From positions 372,001 through 436,000 of the forward strand of contig CAWHBK010000002.1 of NCBI GenBank assembly GCA_963827605.1: DNA of 64,000 nucleotides. The letters run 5' to 3'. The position numbers and the translations under genes are program-made. Positions 27,038-36,143 of this stretch are shown here, piece by piece. This DNA is from DSYU01 sp963827605. GTDB lineage: Bacteria; Chloroflexota; Anaerolineae; Anaerolineales; Anaerolineaceae. Below the pieces are notes generated by a model, which saw only the letters and a list, made by a program, of their open reading frames with translations, was not told the origin of the DNA and ran no database searches. The first letter of the stretch is position 1. Each line of letters opens with the position of its first letter.

Positions 27038-27997
27038 TTGAACCGTTTTAAAGTTATTCCCATTGCTATGCTCGTTTTCTTTTCCGGGTGTTTACCGGCC
27101 AACCTGCCCCAGGTGCCTACTGCCACGTCCGCGCCGGATGGGCAGATTGCAACGCCTCTTATGACCGCAACCGAAATGCCACCGGCGCCCACCAAACCAA
27201 CCCTTCCGGCGGTGGAAACGCCTTCCTCGAGTAGTATCACGCCTGAACTGCTCAAGAATTTTACCTATTGGATAGAAGACTTCAACACCCAGGCTGCCCT
27301 GAAGGATGGCATTTTCAGAGACAATAAAATTGACACCCAGCTGATCGAACCGGTTGCGCTGGGCGACCTCAACGGTGACGGTCAGCAGGATGCAGCGGTA
27401 ATCCTGGCGACCAATTCTGGCGGATCAGGCACCTTCTTCGATCTTTTCGCGCTGCTCGATCAGAACGGTACACTCCAGCAGGCAGGGTTTTCCTCCATTG
27501 GCGACCGGCAGGCGGTGAAAAATCTCCAGATTGCACATGGCCGGATTATCCTGGATTACCTCACCCAAAGCCTCAACGATCCGCTGTGCTGCCCGAGCGA
27601 GCACCGCCTGCGCAGTTATCTGCTTGAAAACGACGCGCTGCGCCTGGTCAGCGAGCAGATATTGGACAGCCCGGCGACTCAAGCCACACTTCTGCCGGAT
27701 GAAATCTTGATTGATCTGCCCGTCACGGATGGACCACTCTCTATCCCGCAGCAGGTGCGCGGCCGAGTCAGCCAGGTGCCACCCGAGAAGAAACTGGCTT
27801 ACTTCGTAACCGACCACAACGCGGTCCTGCTGGCGCAGGGAGAAACACCCCTGCAAGGCGAACCGGGAGGGCCGGGAGCCTTCGAATTTGAGTTCAACCT
27901 GGGCGCAGTTTCAAACGGGCTGATTCAAGTAGAGGTGGTAAATTCGGCCGGCGGAATTTTGCGCGGCCGCTCAACCATCATTCTGATTTCGCAATAA
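27038..27997 (+). CDS. Lipoprotein with C-terminal Gmad2-like Ig domain
   Basis: A 319-residue predicted lipoprotein starting at TTG (27038), with AAGGAG 8 bases upstream. The signal ends in FFSGCLPA (lipobox). A Thr/Pro-rich linker follows, then a domain with LGDLNGDGQQDAAVILATN (an FG-GAP or calcium-loop-like motif). The C-terminal 85 residues match the Gmad2 immunoglobulin-like pattern (VRGRVSQVP ... GEPGGPGAFEFEF). Extracytoplasmic, function unknown. The alternative reading of the middle domain is a beta-propeller remnant. Confidence 0.7.
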   Translation: MNRFKVIPIAMLVFFSGCLPANLPQVPTATSAPDGQIATPLMTATEMPPAPTKPTLPAVETPSSSSITPELLKNFTYWIEDFNTQAALKDGIFRDNKIDTQLIEPVALGDLNGDGQQDAAVILATNSGGSGTFFDLFALLDQNGTLQQAGFSSIGDRQAVKNLQIAHGRIILDYLTQSLNDPLCCPSEHRLRSYLLENDALRLVSEQILDSPATQATLLPDEILIDLPVTDGPLSIPQQVRGRVSQVPPEKKLAYFVTDHNAVLLAQGETPLQGEPGGPGAFEFEFNLGAVSNGLIQVEVVNSAGGILRGRSTIILISQ

Positions 27998-28078
27998 GCG
28001 CTACCAGGGTAACGCGGCCGGGTACTTAACGCGAGTTCCGAACGCCGCGCAGCCCAAAGGGATGGGGAGTCGCAAGAA

Positions 28079-29185
28079 ATGAACCGAAAGAACCGCAGCA
28101 TCCGTACTCCGGTCAAACGCGAAGGCGCCGAGCGTTATATTTTCCTCTCGCTGGTCAGCTTTGCCGCCTCGGTGATTATGACGCGCACCTACCTGGAACT
28201 GGCGCATTACCCACAGATTGGCAACGGCACGCTGCACATCGCGCATGTATTGTGGGGCGGGCTGCTGCTGTTTATCGCTTCGCTGCTGCCGTTAATTTTT
28301 TCCAACCGCTGGGTGCTTAACCTCTCCGCGATCCTGAGCGGAGTGGGAGTTGGCCTGTTTATTGATGAGGTGGGCAAGTTTATCACCCAGACCAACGACT
28401 ATTTCTACCCGCCCGCAGCGCCAATCATCTACGCATTCTTCTTGCTGACCGTGCTGCTGTACCTGACTGTGCGCAAACCAGACATACACACGCCGCGCGG
28501 GATGATGTACCGGGTGCTGGAAGATATGACCGAGGTTCTTGACCGCGATCTGGACCCCGACGAGCGCGCTTCGATTGACGCGCGCCTGGGTCAAATCGCG
28601 GCGGAGACGGACGACCCCAATCTCAGAGACCTGGTCGCGACACTCAATAAATTCGTGGATTATAAGCACCTGGTTATCACCTATCCCCGGCCCCACATTG
28701 GCCAGCGGATTGGAAAACGCGTCTTCCCTATTATCAACAAAACACTGACACAACGGCGGTTGAAAGCTTTCCTGATCATTTCGATGGGAGTGATGGGCGT
28801 ACTGGCGATGCTGGATTTCTCGCGCCTGTTAATCGCTGTTCCCGCCGCGGTGCCATCTATCGAGAACCTGCTTACCCCGCTGGTTACGCGCGGTCAGCTG
28901 CACAGTACGCAGGAAGCGCTGTGGTTCCTCATCAGAACCGCTCTGGAAGGCATCACCGGGCTGCTGCTGATCCTCTCGGGAGGGATGATGGCCACCGGCC
29001 GCGAGCGCCGGGGCGCGCAGCTGGGCATGCTCTGCCTGGTCACCTGGATTGCTGTGATCAACCTGCTGGTATATTATTTCGACCAGTTTGGCGCGGTAGT
29101 CACCACTCTGTTCCAGTTCTTTGTGCTTACCATGCTGACGTATTACCGCAGAGTGTTCTTGAAGTTATTTCATACCCTTTTTTAA
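28079..29185 (+). CDS. Uncharacterised membrane protein, about eight segments
   Basis: A 368-residue protein. Four hydrophobic segments lie in residues 18-135, a soluble charged loop with VLEDMTEVLDRDLDPDERAS at about 135-230, then four more segments. GLFIDEVGKFITQTNDYFYP is a conserved-looking stretch with acidic residues inside the membrane. I do not recognise a named family. Its stop codon forms part of a small hairpin shared with the convergent polyferredoxin gene, which ends 3 bp further on. Confidence 0.65.
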   Translation: MNRKNRSIRTPVKREGAERYIFLSLVSFAASVIMTRTYLELAHYPQIGNGTLHIAHVLWGGLLLFIASLLPLIFSNRWVLNLSAILSGVGVGLFIDEVGKFITQTNDYFYPPAAPIIYAFFLLTVLLYLTVRKPDIHTPRGMMYRVLEDMTEVLDRDLDPDERASIDARLGQIAAETDDPNLRDLVATLNKFVDYKHLVITYPRPHIGQRIGKRVFPIINKTLTQRRLKAFLIISMGVMGVLAMLDFSRLLIAVPAAVPSIENLLTPLVTRGQLHSTQEALWFLIRTALEGITGLLLILSGGMMATGRERRGAQLGMLCLVTWIAVINLLVYYFDQFGAVVTTLFQFFVLTMLTYYRRVFLKLFHTLF

Positions 29186-29188
29186 GGG

Positions 29189-31001
29189 TTATTCTTTCTT
29201 CCCAAACGTCGGATCATCCCCAAAGTACCCGCCCACCTCGGTATAGGCAAACACGCGGATGGCGGCTTCGCCGCCCATGGGGCACTGGTATTCGCACATG
29301 CCGCAGCCGATGCACAATTCCTTGATCACGTAAGGACGCTGGACGGTAACCTGTTCGCCGCGCCCGTTGGCCATTTCTGTTACCTCTAATTTGATGGCTT
29401 TGTCGCCTAAGGGACAGGCTTCTTCGCAAACGATGCAGTCGATGCCGTAGACCCAGGGCAGGCAGCGGTTGCGATCAACCCGCGCCAGGCCAATGGGGAC
29501 ATGCTGCTTGGCTTCCAACGTCAGGTCAGGGATGGCCCCGCTTGGGCAAACCTGGCCGCAGGCGTTGCAACTGTAGCTGCAAGCGCCCAGGCGCGGCACA
29601 AGACGCGGGGTAAGCGCGTTCTGCCAGCCGCCTTCCAGGAAGCTGGGCTGTAACCCCTGGGTCGCGCAAACCTTGACGCACGCATTGCAGCGGATGCACA
29701 GCTCTTCGAAGGCGCTATGGAGAGCGCCTGGCGGGCGAATTAGCTCAGCGGGCTGGCGCTTTTGAATGGGCTCCACGCCGGCCAGCGCCACGCCAATCGC
29801 GGCGATGCCTATCGCTCCCAGCGCCTCGCGCCGGCTGAGATCGTAAGGTTGGGAAGCGGACAGTTTCCAGGGCAGATGCGGGACAGAAGGATGTTCCGCG
29901 GTATCTTTAACGGATTCCTCGGTAGGGCGGGTATCCCTACCCGCCTCTGCTGTTGATGATGAAGCAAGACGGCGGCCAGGGATGGCGTGGAACGGTAGTT
30001 CCCCCCTACGGGAAAGGTCTGAGGGATCGATTGGGCTGTTTTTTACAAAAGGCAAATGCCAGCGGAAAGCGTTGCCATCTCGCGGGCAGGCTTCAACGCA
30101 GTCGTAGCAGACAGTACACTCAGCCGGGTCGCTGGCGTAGTTCTGTTCCGGGTCGATCGTGCCAGTTGGGCAGCGCCGGGAGCAGGCAGCACAGCTGGTG
30201 CACTGCGGATCTACCTCGCGGCGGAAAAGCGCCACCCGCGATAGAAGGCCCAACAGACCGCCCAGCGGGCACAGGTAGCGACACCAGAAACGTTCCGCGA
30301 CCCAGTTGAGCGCAACAATCCCGGCGAAAAACAGAAAGATCGGCACGGCCAGAGCATAAACACTTTGCTCATCTTTGAACAGCGGATAGACGACTGCCTG
30401 GTGCACGCCGTCCAGGCCAGGCCACAGAAAGTTAAACTGGTATAGGAACGCTTCCAGCGCGTAGACGGCGCTGCGCAGCGCCGGCCAGATGGAATTGACC
30501 AGCGTGCGGGTTAACAACGTGATCGGGTCAAGGAACAGCAGTGATTGGTTGCCAAAAACGGCAGCCGCCAGAAGGACAAACAGCAGCACGTACTTGACCG
30601 TACGCCAGCGCTCACCTGGCGGTTTGACGCCGGCCGCCTTGCGCATTGCCGCGACGAGCGCGACGGCTGGGGGCCACCAGATCCAGGGTGGTACCCATAG
30701 GGCACAGCCAGCCGCACCATACCCGCCCAAAAACCAGGGTCAGCAGCAGGGTAATCCCGGCCAGGGCCAGCCCGGAAATAAAGACCCGCCCGGCCAGCAT
30801 AGCCGTCAGGGCTACCAGCGGGTCGAGCCGGTAGAACAGGTTTGCCAGCCCCGGCATAGGGTTCATATAGGTCGAGGCTACGAACAGGATACCAAAAACC
30901 AGCAGCGCCAGGATCTGCACACCCCTCCGGATATAGCGGACGGTTTGCGCGCGAGTCCGGCTGGACTGGGTTAATCGCATACGGGCGGTGTGCGCTTTCA
31001 A
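29189..31001 (-). CDS. Membrane polyferredoxin (NapH-like N-terminus), one frameshift
   Basis: N-terminal membrane part with two CxxxCP motifs, CGWLCPMG and CRYLCPLG, as in NapH/PceC-like electron-transfer proteins. It is followed by repeated 4Fe-4S motifs: CTSCAACSRRCP, CTVCYDCVEACP, CIRCNACVKVC, CSYSCNACGQVCP, CIVCEEACP and CIGCGMCEYQCP. A linker near residue 340 contains SRREALGAIGIAAIG, which looks like an internal Tat or membrane segment. One net inserted base near 30655 separates the first 115 residues from the rest; the repaired protein has about 603 residues. A palindromic insertion lies in frame at 29926-29945. It probably passes electrons from the quinone pool to an extracytoplasmic partner such as the neighbouring Tat protein. 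Confidence 0.8.
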
Positions 31002-31026
31002 ATCAGGGCGCTCCTCTCAACGGCCA

Positions 31027-32037
31027 TTAAAGGGAAATTTCCTCGACTTTCACCGAGGCTAAATCCAGCGTGCCCAGGCCGCGCTCGGCTGCTGAGCGTA
31101 TGTAACCCAGGTCTTTCCCAGTGAGTCCGAAAAAGCTGGCCGCGTAGGCGTCTGTGGCAACCATATCGTGGCTGGCGATGAGGGTGTTATTCATCTGCAC
31201 ATCGTCCAGATTGCCTCCGGATGGGCCGTTGCGCATCAACGTGCGCACCGCATCCACCACCGTCAGACCCGGTTTTATCACGCTCAACAGGTCGCCCAGA
31301 CCATCCTTCATGATGGAATGGACTGCGCCGCGGTTCTGCACAACGCCCAGCAGGTTTTTCATCCCGGCCGTCATCCGGGCCAGGCTGTGATGCTTGGCAA
31401 TGCCTACATCGATCAACAGATCGCAGGTGAGCACTTCCTGGTAAATCTTCCAGTCTTTCATGGCCTTGCCTTGCGGGATCTGGGTGGTTATGAACTTATT
31501 GGGGTTCATAACTTCCATTTCCCCACCCGCCGCTTTGACGGCTTCCTCAATCCCGCTTTTAACGTATGCGCTTTCGGCCTTGCCGCCGAATGGAAAATCC
31601 ATCACCCGCACGCGTTTCGCCCCTGCGCCCAGCGCCAGCTTAATCAGCGTTGCAATCACCTGGGGGTTTGTGGTGGCGCCATATTCGTAAGGGTAATAGT
31701 CGGTACAGATATTGGGCTTGATGATCACATTGCTGCCCGGTTTGACGAAGCGCTCGATCCCACCCAACGCTTTGAGGGCTGCTTCGGTGATGGCGGCTGG
31801 TTCCGGGCCACGCGCGACGGCCAGGTAGGCGTTCCCGCCAGGTACCTGCGGGGCAGCTTTTTCGCCTTGAGCAGGTTGGGCAGCGGTGGCATCCGCGGAC
31901 ACCGGGGCCTGGTCACCGGTTGGCGCCGCCGGTTTTTGCGCCTGACCGCCGCAAGCTGCCAGAGCAGCCCCACCGCCCGCCAGCATCAGCCAGCGCAGCG
32001 TTTCGCGGCGCGAGATTATTTTCTGCTTGTCACTCAT
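31027..32037 (-). CDS. Tat-exported DUF362-family lipoprotein
   Basis: A 336-residue protein. The N-terminus has a twin-arginine signal (SRRETLRWLMLAGGGAALAA) ending in CGG, so it is likely exported folded and lipidated. The mature part is a DUF362 domain: VIIKPNICTDYYPYEYGATT, IDVGIAKHHSLARMTAGMKN and ATDAYAASFFGLTG. GGAGGAACAG precedes the ATG at 32037. It lies directly upstream of the polyferredoxin gene on the same strand, 25 bp away, which suggests a shared redox function. The DUF362 reaction is not established. Confidence 0.82.
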   Translation of the reverse strand: MSDKQKIISRRETLRWLMLAGGGAALAACGGQAQKPAAPTGDQAPVSADATAAQPAQGEKAAPQVPGGNAYLAVARGPEPAAITEAALKALGGIERFVKPGSNVIIKPNICTDYYPYEYGATTNPQVIATLIKLALGAGAKRVRVMDFPFGGKAESAYVKSGIEEAVKAAGGEMEVMNPNKFITTQIPQGKAMKDWKIYQEVLTCDLLIDVGIAKHHSLARMTAGMKNLLGVVQNRGAVHSIMKDGLGDLLSVIKPGLTVVDAVRTLMRNGPSGGNLDDVQMNNTLIASHDMVATDAYAASFFGLTGKDLGYIRSAAERGLGTLDLASVKVEEISL

Positions 32038-32178
32038 CTGTTCCTCCAGAAACGCAAACCGAATAGTTGCGAATGCATTCATTTTACAGATACCGCAAAG
32101 CAGCCACAATGGACTGTTGTCATCGAGGAACCCGACATGTGTCAATAAACGCCGGCGGGGTCACCTGGAAGACTGAAA

Positions 32179-32847
32179 CTAGATATTTCTTTTGTTGTTG
32201 GGTGGTTCAACCAAATGGTTCTGGACGGCAATAGCGACGGCTTCGGTGCGCGAGGCTGCCCCCAGCTTGGACAGCACGCTGCTGACATGGAATTTAACCG
32301 TCGAACGCGAGACGATCAACCGGTCGGCAATTTCGAGATTATTCAGCCCGAGGGACATCAAAGCCAGGACTTCTTTCTCGCGACCGGTGAGATCAAAGCG
32401 GATGGCCTGCTGCATCGCCCGGTTGGATTGGATCAACGCCTGGGCTGCTTCGGGCGCAAGCGCAGGTCGCCCGGCGGCCGCCATCCGGATGGCAGCGGCC
32501 AGGTCATTGGCAGAGGTATTCTTCAAAAGGTAGCCGATTGCCCCGGCGCGCAAGGCGCCCTGCACCAGATCATCTTCTTTGAAGCTGGTCAACACCACCA
32601 CCTGGATGGCAGGCCACTGCGAGCGAATCGCCTGGGTAGCCGCCGCGCCGTCTAATTCAGGCATGATCAAATCCATCAGAACCACGTCTGGCTGCAGCTC
32701 GGCGCATTTTTGGATCGCTTCCCGCCCATCGCGCGCCTCACCGGCAAATTCCAGGTCGTCAAACACCTCGAGGAACGCTTTTAGACCACTGCGCACCACA
32801 GCGTGATCGTCTACCAGCATAATGCGGATCGGCCTGGTTTGTTCCAT
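32179..32847 (-). CDS. NarL/LuxR-type response regulator
   Basis: A 222-residue protein. The receiver domain has VDDHAVVRSG (acidic pocket), the phosphoacceptor Asp at about residue 59 in VVLMDLIMPE, and conserved Thr/Lys in VVLTS and GYLLKN. The C-terminal LuxR helix-turn-helix reads LTGREKEVLALMSLGLNNLE then IADRLIVSRSTVKFHVSSVL. GAAGGAG precedes the ATG at 32847. It follows a truncated kinase-like gene by 5 bp. Confidence 0.92.
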   Translation of the reverse strand: MEQTRPIRIMLVDDHAVVRSGLKAFLEVFDDLEFAGEARDGREAIQKCAELQPDVVLMDLIMPELDGAAATQAIRSQWPAIQVVVLTSFKEDDLVQGALRAGAIGYLLKNTSANDLAAAIRMAAAGRPALAPEAAQALIQSNRAMQQAIRFDLTGREKEVLALMSLGLNNLEIADRLIVSRSTVKFHVSSVLSKLGAASRTEAVAIAVQNHLVEPPNNKRNI

Positions 32848-32852
32848 GGATG

Positions 32853-33188
32853 CTACGGCTCCTTCTCGTGAGAATCCTCGGTCCGGTCGCCTTCGACCCA
32901 TTCCGCAAGGCGCAGATCCAATAACAGTTTTCGCACTTCAGACAGGGCAGCATGAGATAGTAAGTTCAGTTCAGCCTGGCGAATGCGGCATTCCTCTGGA
33001 TCACGCGCCCAAAGCCGCGGAAGCACATCGGCAATTAAGCCGGCGGAGAATAAAATTTGCACAATGGAATCCAGGCGGGAGATCGTGGTCATTGAGATGA
33101 CGAGCAAAGCGGAAGTCTGGTCCAGCAACGGACCTGTTTCATCACCCTCGGGCGGGGCCGAACTGGGCCGTTCTTCGCGCTTCTGCAT
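32853..33188 (-). CDS. Kinase-like dimerisation fragment without the phosphoacceptor His
   Basis: A 111-residue protein. Residues 35-92 resemble the HisKA_3 dimerisation helices of NarL-type sensor kinases (SIVQILFSAGLIADVLPRLW, then LSHAALSEVRKLLLDLRLAE). The usual EL-H-DSVTQ string is replaced by RLDSIVQ at about 38-44, so the histidine is missing. There is no sensor domain and no ATPase domain. It is directly upstream of the response regulator and probably co-transcribed. It may be a decayed kinase or a kinase-derived partner that docks on the regulator. Confidence 0.6.
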   Translation of the reverse strand: MQKREERPSSAPPEGDETGPLLDQTSALLVISMTTISRLDSIVQILFSAGLIADVLPRLWARDPEECRIRQAELNLLSHAALSEVRKLLLDLRLAEWVEGDRTEDSHEKEP

Positions 33189-33292
33189 ACAACAACCATA
33201 TCACACGCCAGTGCAAATCGTCTGACCCGCCCGCCTTATTTTTCTCCTATTCCAATGGGCAGGTTTCTCCCTGGTCAATTGTCCAGGCTGGT

Positions 33293-34300
33293 TTATGGCA
33301 GCAGCACTGCCGCGCCTTGCAGCCTTCCAGACCGCAAACGGTCAAGGGCCAGGTTTGCCTGCTCGAGTGGAAAGGTGGTTACCGTGGTATGTACCGGTAC
33401 ACGCGGCGCGAGGGCCAGTAGTTCTTCCCCATCCTGGCGGGTCAGGTTGGCCACTGAGCGGATGGAGCGTTCTTCCCACAACCATTCATAGGGGAAAGAG
33501 GGAATATCACTCATGTGGATACCACCGCATACCACCATGCCCCCCTTGCGTACCGCCCGCAGTGCGATGGGAACCAGCCCTCCCACCGGAGCAAAGATCA
33601 GGGCTGCGTCGAGCAGTTCCGGGGGGCGCTGATCAGAACCGCCAGCCCAGGCTGCTCCTAACCGGCGGGCAAATTCTTGGGCATCCTGGTCGCCTGGACG
33701 GGTAAAGGCGTAGACGCGCGCGCCCTGATGTATGGCCACCTGAGCAATAATGTGCGCCGCGCCGCCAAAGCCATAAATTCCTAACCGCTGCACCCCTTGC
33801 CCAGTCAGGCGGTAGGTACGGTAACCAATCAGCCCGGCGCACAACAGCGGCGCGGCTTCCGCGTCCGAATAGAAATCGGGCAGCGCGAAACAATAGCGCT
33901 GGTCCGCAACAGTGTATTCCGCGTAACCGCCGTCGATGGTATAGCCGGTAAAACGCGGGTGGTCGCACAAATTCTCCTGCCCGGAACGGCAGTAAGCGCA
34001 AACCCCATCCGTGTAGCCCAGCCAGGGCACACCCACCCGCTGCCCGGTTTGGAAGCGTTCCACCTGCTCGCCAAGCGCGACCACTTCCCCGGCAATCTCG
34101 TGCCCAAGAATCAACGGCAGCTTTGGATTCGACAGATCTCCATCCATAATGTGCAGGTCGGTGCGGCATACCCCGCACGCACGCACGCGGATGAGGATTT
34201 GTCCGGGTCCCGGCTGGGGTACCGGGAGATTGCGCATTTGCAGCGGCTGCCCGGGGCTTTCCAGCAGCATCGCGCGCATGGAGGAGGGGATCGGAAGCAT
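33293..34300 (-). CDS. Zinc-dependent alcohol dehydrogenase (MDR superfamily)
   Basis: A 335-residue NAD(P)-dependent dehydrogenase. The catalytic zinc ligands lie in ACGVCRTDLHI and GHEIAGEVVALG. The Rossmann region is LGIYGFGGAAHIIAQVA. The structural-zinc loop reads YTDGVCAYCRSGQENLC, so one of the usual four cysteines appears to be Asp. LPLILGHEIAGEVV and the FTGYTIDGGYAEY block match the AdhA-type subgroup. The chosen start includes seven extra residues before MRAML; either may be used. It ends 104 bp before the kinase-fragment start and begins 3 bp after the SpoU gene's stop. Confidence 0.9.
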   Translation of the reverse strand: MLPIPSSMRAMLLESPGQPLQMRNLPVPQPGPGQILIRVRACGVCRTDLHIMDGDLSNPKLPLILGHEIAGEVVALGEQVERFQTGQRVGVPWLGYTDGVCAYCRSGQENLCDHPRFTGYTIDGGYAEYTVADQRYCFALPDFYSDAEAAPLLCAGLIGYRTYRLTGQGVQRLGIYGFGGAAHIIAQVAIHQGARVYAFTRPGDQDAQEFARRLGAAWAGGSDQRPPELLDAALIFAPVGGLVPIALRAVRKGGMVVCGGIHMSDIPSFPYEWLWEERSIRSVANLTRQDGEELLALAPRVPVHTTVTTFPLEQANLALDRLRSGRLQGAAVLLP

Positions 34301-34303
34301 GAT

Positions 34304-34981
34304 TTACCTGATGTGATACCTTATATAATACACCGCGATGCCGAAGGCCACAGCAACATTGAGAGAGCCTTTGACTCCCTGCATGGGCAGGCAGACAACG
34401 CGCTCGCACAGGTCGAGGATACCAGGGTCAACGCCGGTCAGTTCATTGCCGGCGACCAGTACCAGCGGCGGGCCAGGCAGGTTGGCGGCAGCCTCAAACA
34501 GGGAACCCGCCCGCGGGCCGCCTTCCAATGCCCACATGCGCAGTCCCTGGTCTTTCAAGGATCGGGCGCCGGCTACCCCATCCGGGTGAAACGTCCAGGG
34601 CAGGCTCATTTCGGCGCCTAACGCCGTTTTGGCCACCTTGGGATTGTCCGGTGTAGCGCTGACCCCGCACAGGTGCACATGCCGCACCCCGGCCCCGTCC
34701 GCTGAACGCAGCATCGAGCCAACGTTCCACGCGCTGCGGATGTTATCCAACAATACCTCCAGCACAGGCCCACCAGCACGGCCAACCTGCGGATCAATGG
34801 CGGCGCGGTCATAGGCAGCTGCGACCACACGGGTATATGCGCGGCATACCGGGCAGCGCCCGGCCTTCGGGTCGCCATGAACAGCCGAAAAACGAAGGCC
34901 ACAGGTTTCCCGCGTGCACTGGCAAATCTGAAAATGAGGTGGATCGGAATCATTGCCTGGGGGAACGGGGCCTGTTCGCAT
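34304..34981 (-). CDS. SpoU/TrmH-type RNA 2'-O-methyltransferase with N-terminal zinc ribbon
   Basis: A 225-residue protein. The N-terminus has four cysteines in CQCTRETCGLRF and CPVC, a likely zinc ribbon. The SPOUT domain has LDNIRSAWNVGSMLRSADG (motif 1), VLVAGNELTGVDPGILDLC (motif 2) and VCLPMQGVKGSLNVAVAFGI (motif 3, AdoMet knot). The RNA target (tRNA or rRNA) is not clear. TATACT lies 6 bases upstream of the ATG with no Shine-Dalgarno, so the transcript may be leaderless. Confidence 0.88.
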   Translation of the reverse strand: MRTGPVPPGNDSDPPHFQICQCTRETCGLRFSAVHGDPKAGRCPVCRAYTRVVAAAYDRAAIDPQVGRAGGPVLEVLLDNIRSAWNVGSMLRSADGAGVRHVHLCGVSATPDNPKVAKTALGAEMSLPWTFHPDGVAGARSLKDQGLRMWALEGGPRAGSLFEAAANLPGPPLVLVAGNELTGVDPGILDLCERVVCLPMQGVKGSLNVAVAFGIAVYYIRYHIR

Positions 34982-35154
34982 GGCACAAGTATAATTACCC
35001 GATTCTGAAAAGCAACATTATAAATCTGTAACGATCCTGTATCTTAGCTTTATTTGACGTAATATAATGAAGTAAGGTAAACTCGCTATTACAAAATCAA
35101 ATTATTTGTACACATTCAAATAACCGGATTATTAAATTTTTACTGAGAGAAAAC

Positions 35155-36006
35155 ATGTCACCTAGTCCAAGAAGTTCCACTTTTAAAGTCGGTGTCTATG
35201 TGGACGTAGCCAACATCTATAATAACGGCGGGCAGCGAATGCAGTACGATGTTCTACGCCAGTTTGCCTGCCGGGATGGCGCGGAGCCGGTTCGCCTGAA
35301 TGCCTACGTCACCTACGACTCTGCACGCGCTGATCGCGATGAAGATTACCGCAAAGGATCGGCAAATTTTCATTCCGCACTGCGTGACCTGGGTTATAAG
35401 GTCATCGTCAAAGAGATTCGCTGGTATGAGGATGAATCGGGCCGGGTCATCGGCAAAGCCAACGCGGACCTGGACCTGGCAGTAGATGCCCTGCTCCAGT
35501 CTGAAAACCTGGACCGGGTGCTGATCGCCAGCGGCGACGGTGATTTCGTTCAGGTGGTGCGCGCTTTGCAAAATAAAGGCTGCCGGGTGGAGATCATTGG
35601 CCTGGAAAATGTCTCTTCGCGGTTGAAACAAGAAGCGGATATGTTTGTTTCGGGCTATTTGATCCCCGATTTAATCCCGGTCAACGCGCGCCAGAAATAC
35701 GAGCCACCCTCCAGCGTTTGGGGCGAAATGGGCTCGCGGGTGCGCGGGTGGTGCTACTGGCACAGCGAGCAGGGTTACGGGTTTATGCGCTTCCTCAAAT
35801 CCATCTCCCCGGATTTGTGGATCACGGATACGCGCAACCCCGACTCCCCCTATATGACCGCCTTTTTCCACGATTCCAACCTGCCTTCGCAGATCAACCC
35901 GGCTGCGCTGCCCACGCGCAACCTGTTCTTTGAGTTTGAGCTGGCCAAGTCTGACCGCGGCGCAGGGATCCAGGCCATCGAAATTGACCTGGCAAGCAAA
36001 GGGTAA
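35155..36006 (+). CDS. NYN-domain RNase-like protein fused to a cold-shock-like domain
   Basis: A 283-residue protein. The N-terminal NYN/LabA domain (PIN-like) has VGVYVDVANIYNN with the first metal-binding Asp, GKANADLDLAVDAL and IASGDGDFVQVV with further acidic residues. The C-terminal 90 residues resemble a cold-shock domain (RGWCYWHSEQGYGFMRFL, then TAFFHDSNLP). The fusion suggests a nuclease guided to single-stranded RNA. No clear Shine-Dalgarno precedes the ATG. A 15-bp-stem hairpin follows the stop. Confidence 0.85.
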   Translation: MSPSPRSSTFKVGVYVDVANIYNNGGQRMQYDVLRQFACRDGAEPVRLNAYVTYDSARADRDEDYRKGSANFHSALRDLGYKVIVKEIRWYEDESGRVIGKANADLDLAVDALLQSENLDRVLIASGDGDFVQVVRALQNKGCRVEIIGLENVSSRLKQEADMFVSGYLIPDLIPVNARQKYEPPSSVWGEMGSRVRGWCYWHSEQGYGFMRFLKSISPDLWITDTRNPDSPYMTAFFHDSNLPSQINPAALPTRNLFFEFELAKSDRGAGIQAIEIDLASKG

Positions 36007-36016
36007 TAAGAACTTT

Positions 36017-36053
36017 ATCATTCGAACCTGGTCAATGGCCAGGTTCGAATGAT
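36017..36053 (+). terminator. Hairpin after the NYN-CSD gene
   Basis: Perfect 15-bp stem (36017-36031 with 36039-36053) and 7-base loop, followed by TTAATAA. Likely terminator with a weak U-tract. Confidence 0.6.
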
Positions 36054-36143
36054 TTAATAAACCTGTCACAAACCCACGCTGAGCGGTGTTTATATTATGT
36101 GATCACCAAACGGCGGCAATGCACGCCTGGTGGGTTTAGAATA

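Noticed and set aside
31168..32148. 326-codon plus-strand frame opposite the DUF362 gene
   Set aside because: The minus strand has the Tat signal, ribosome-binding site and DUF362 motifs.
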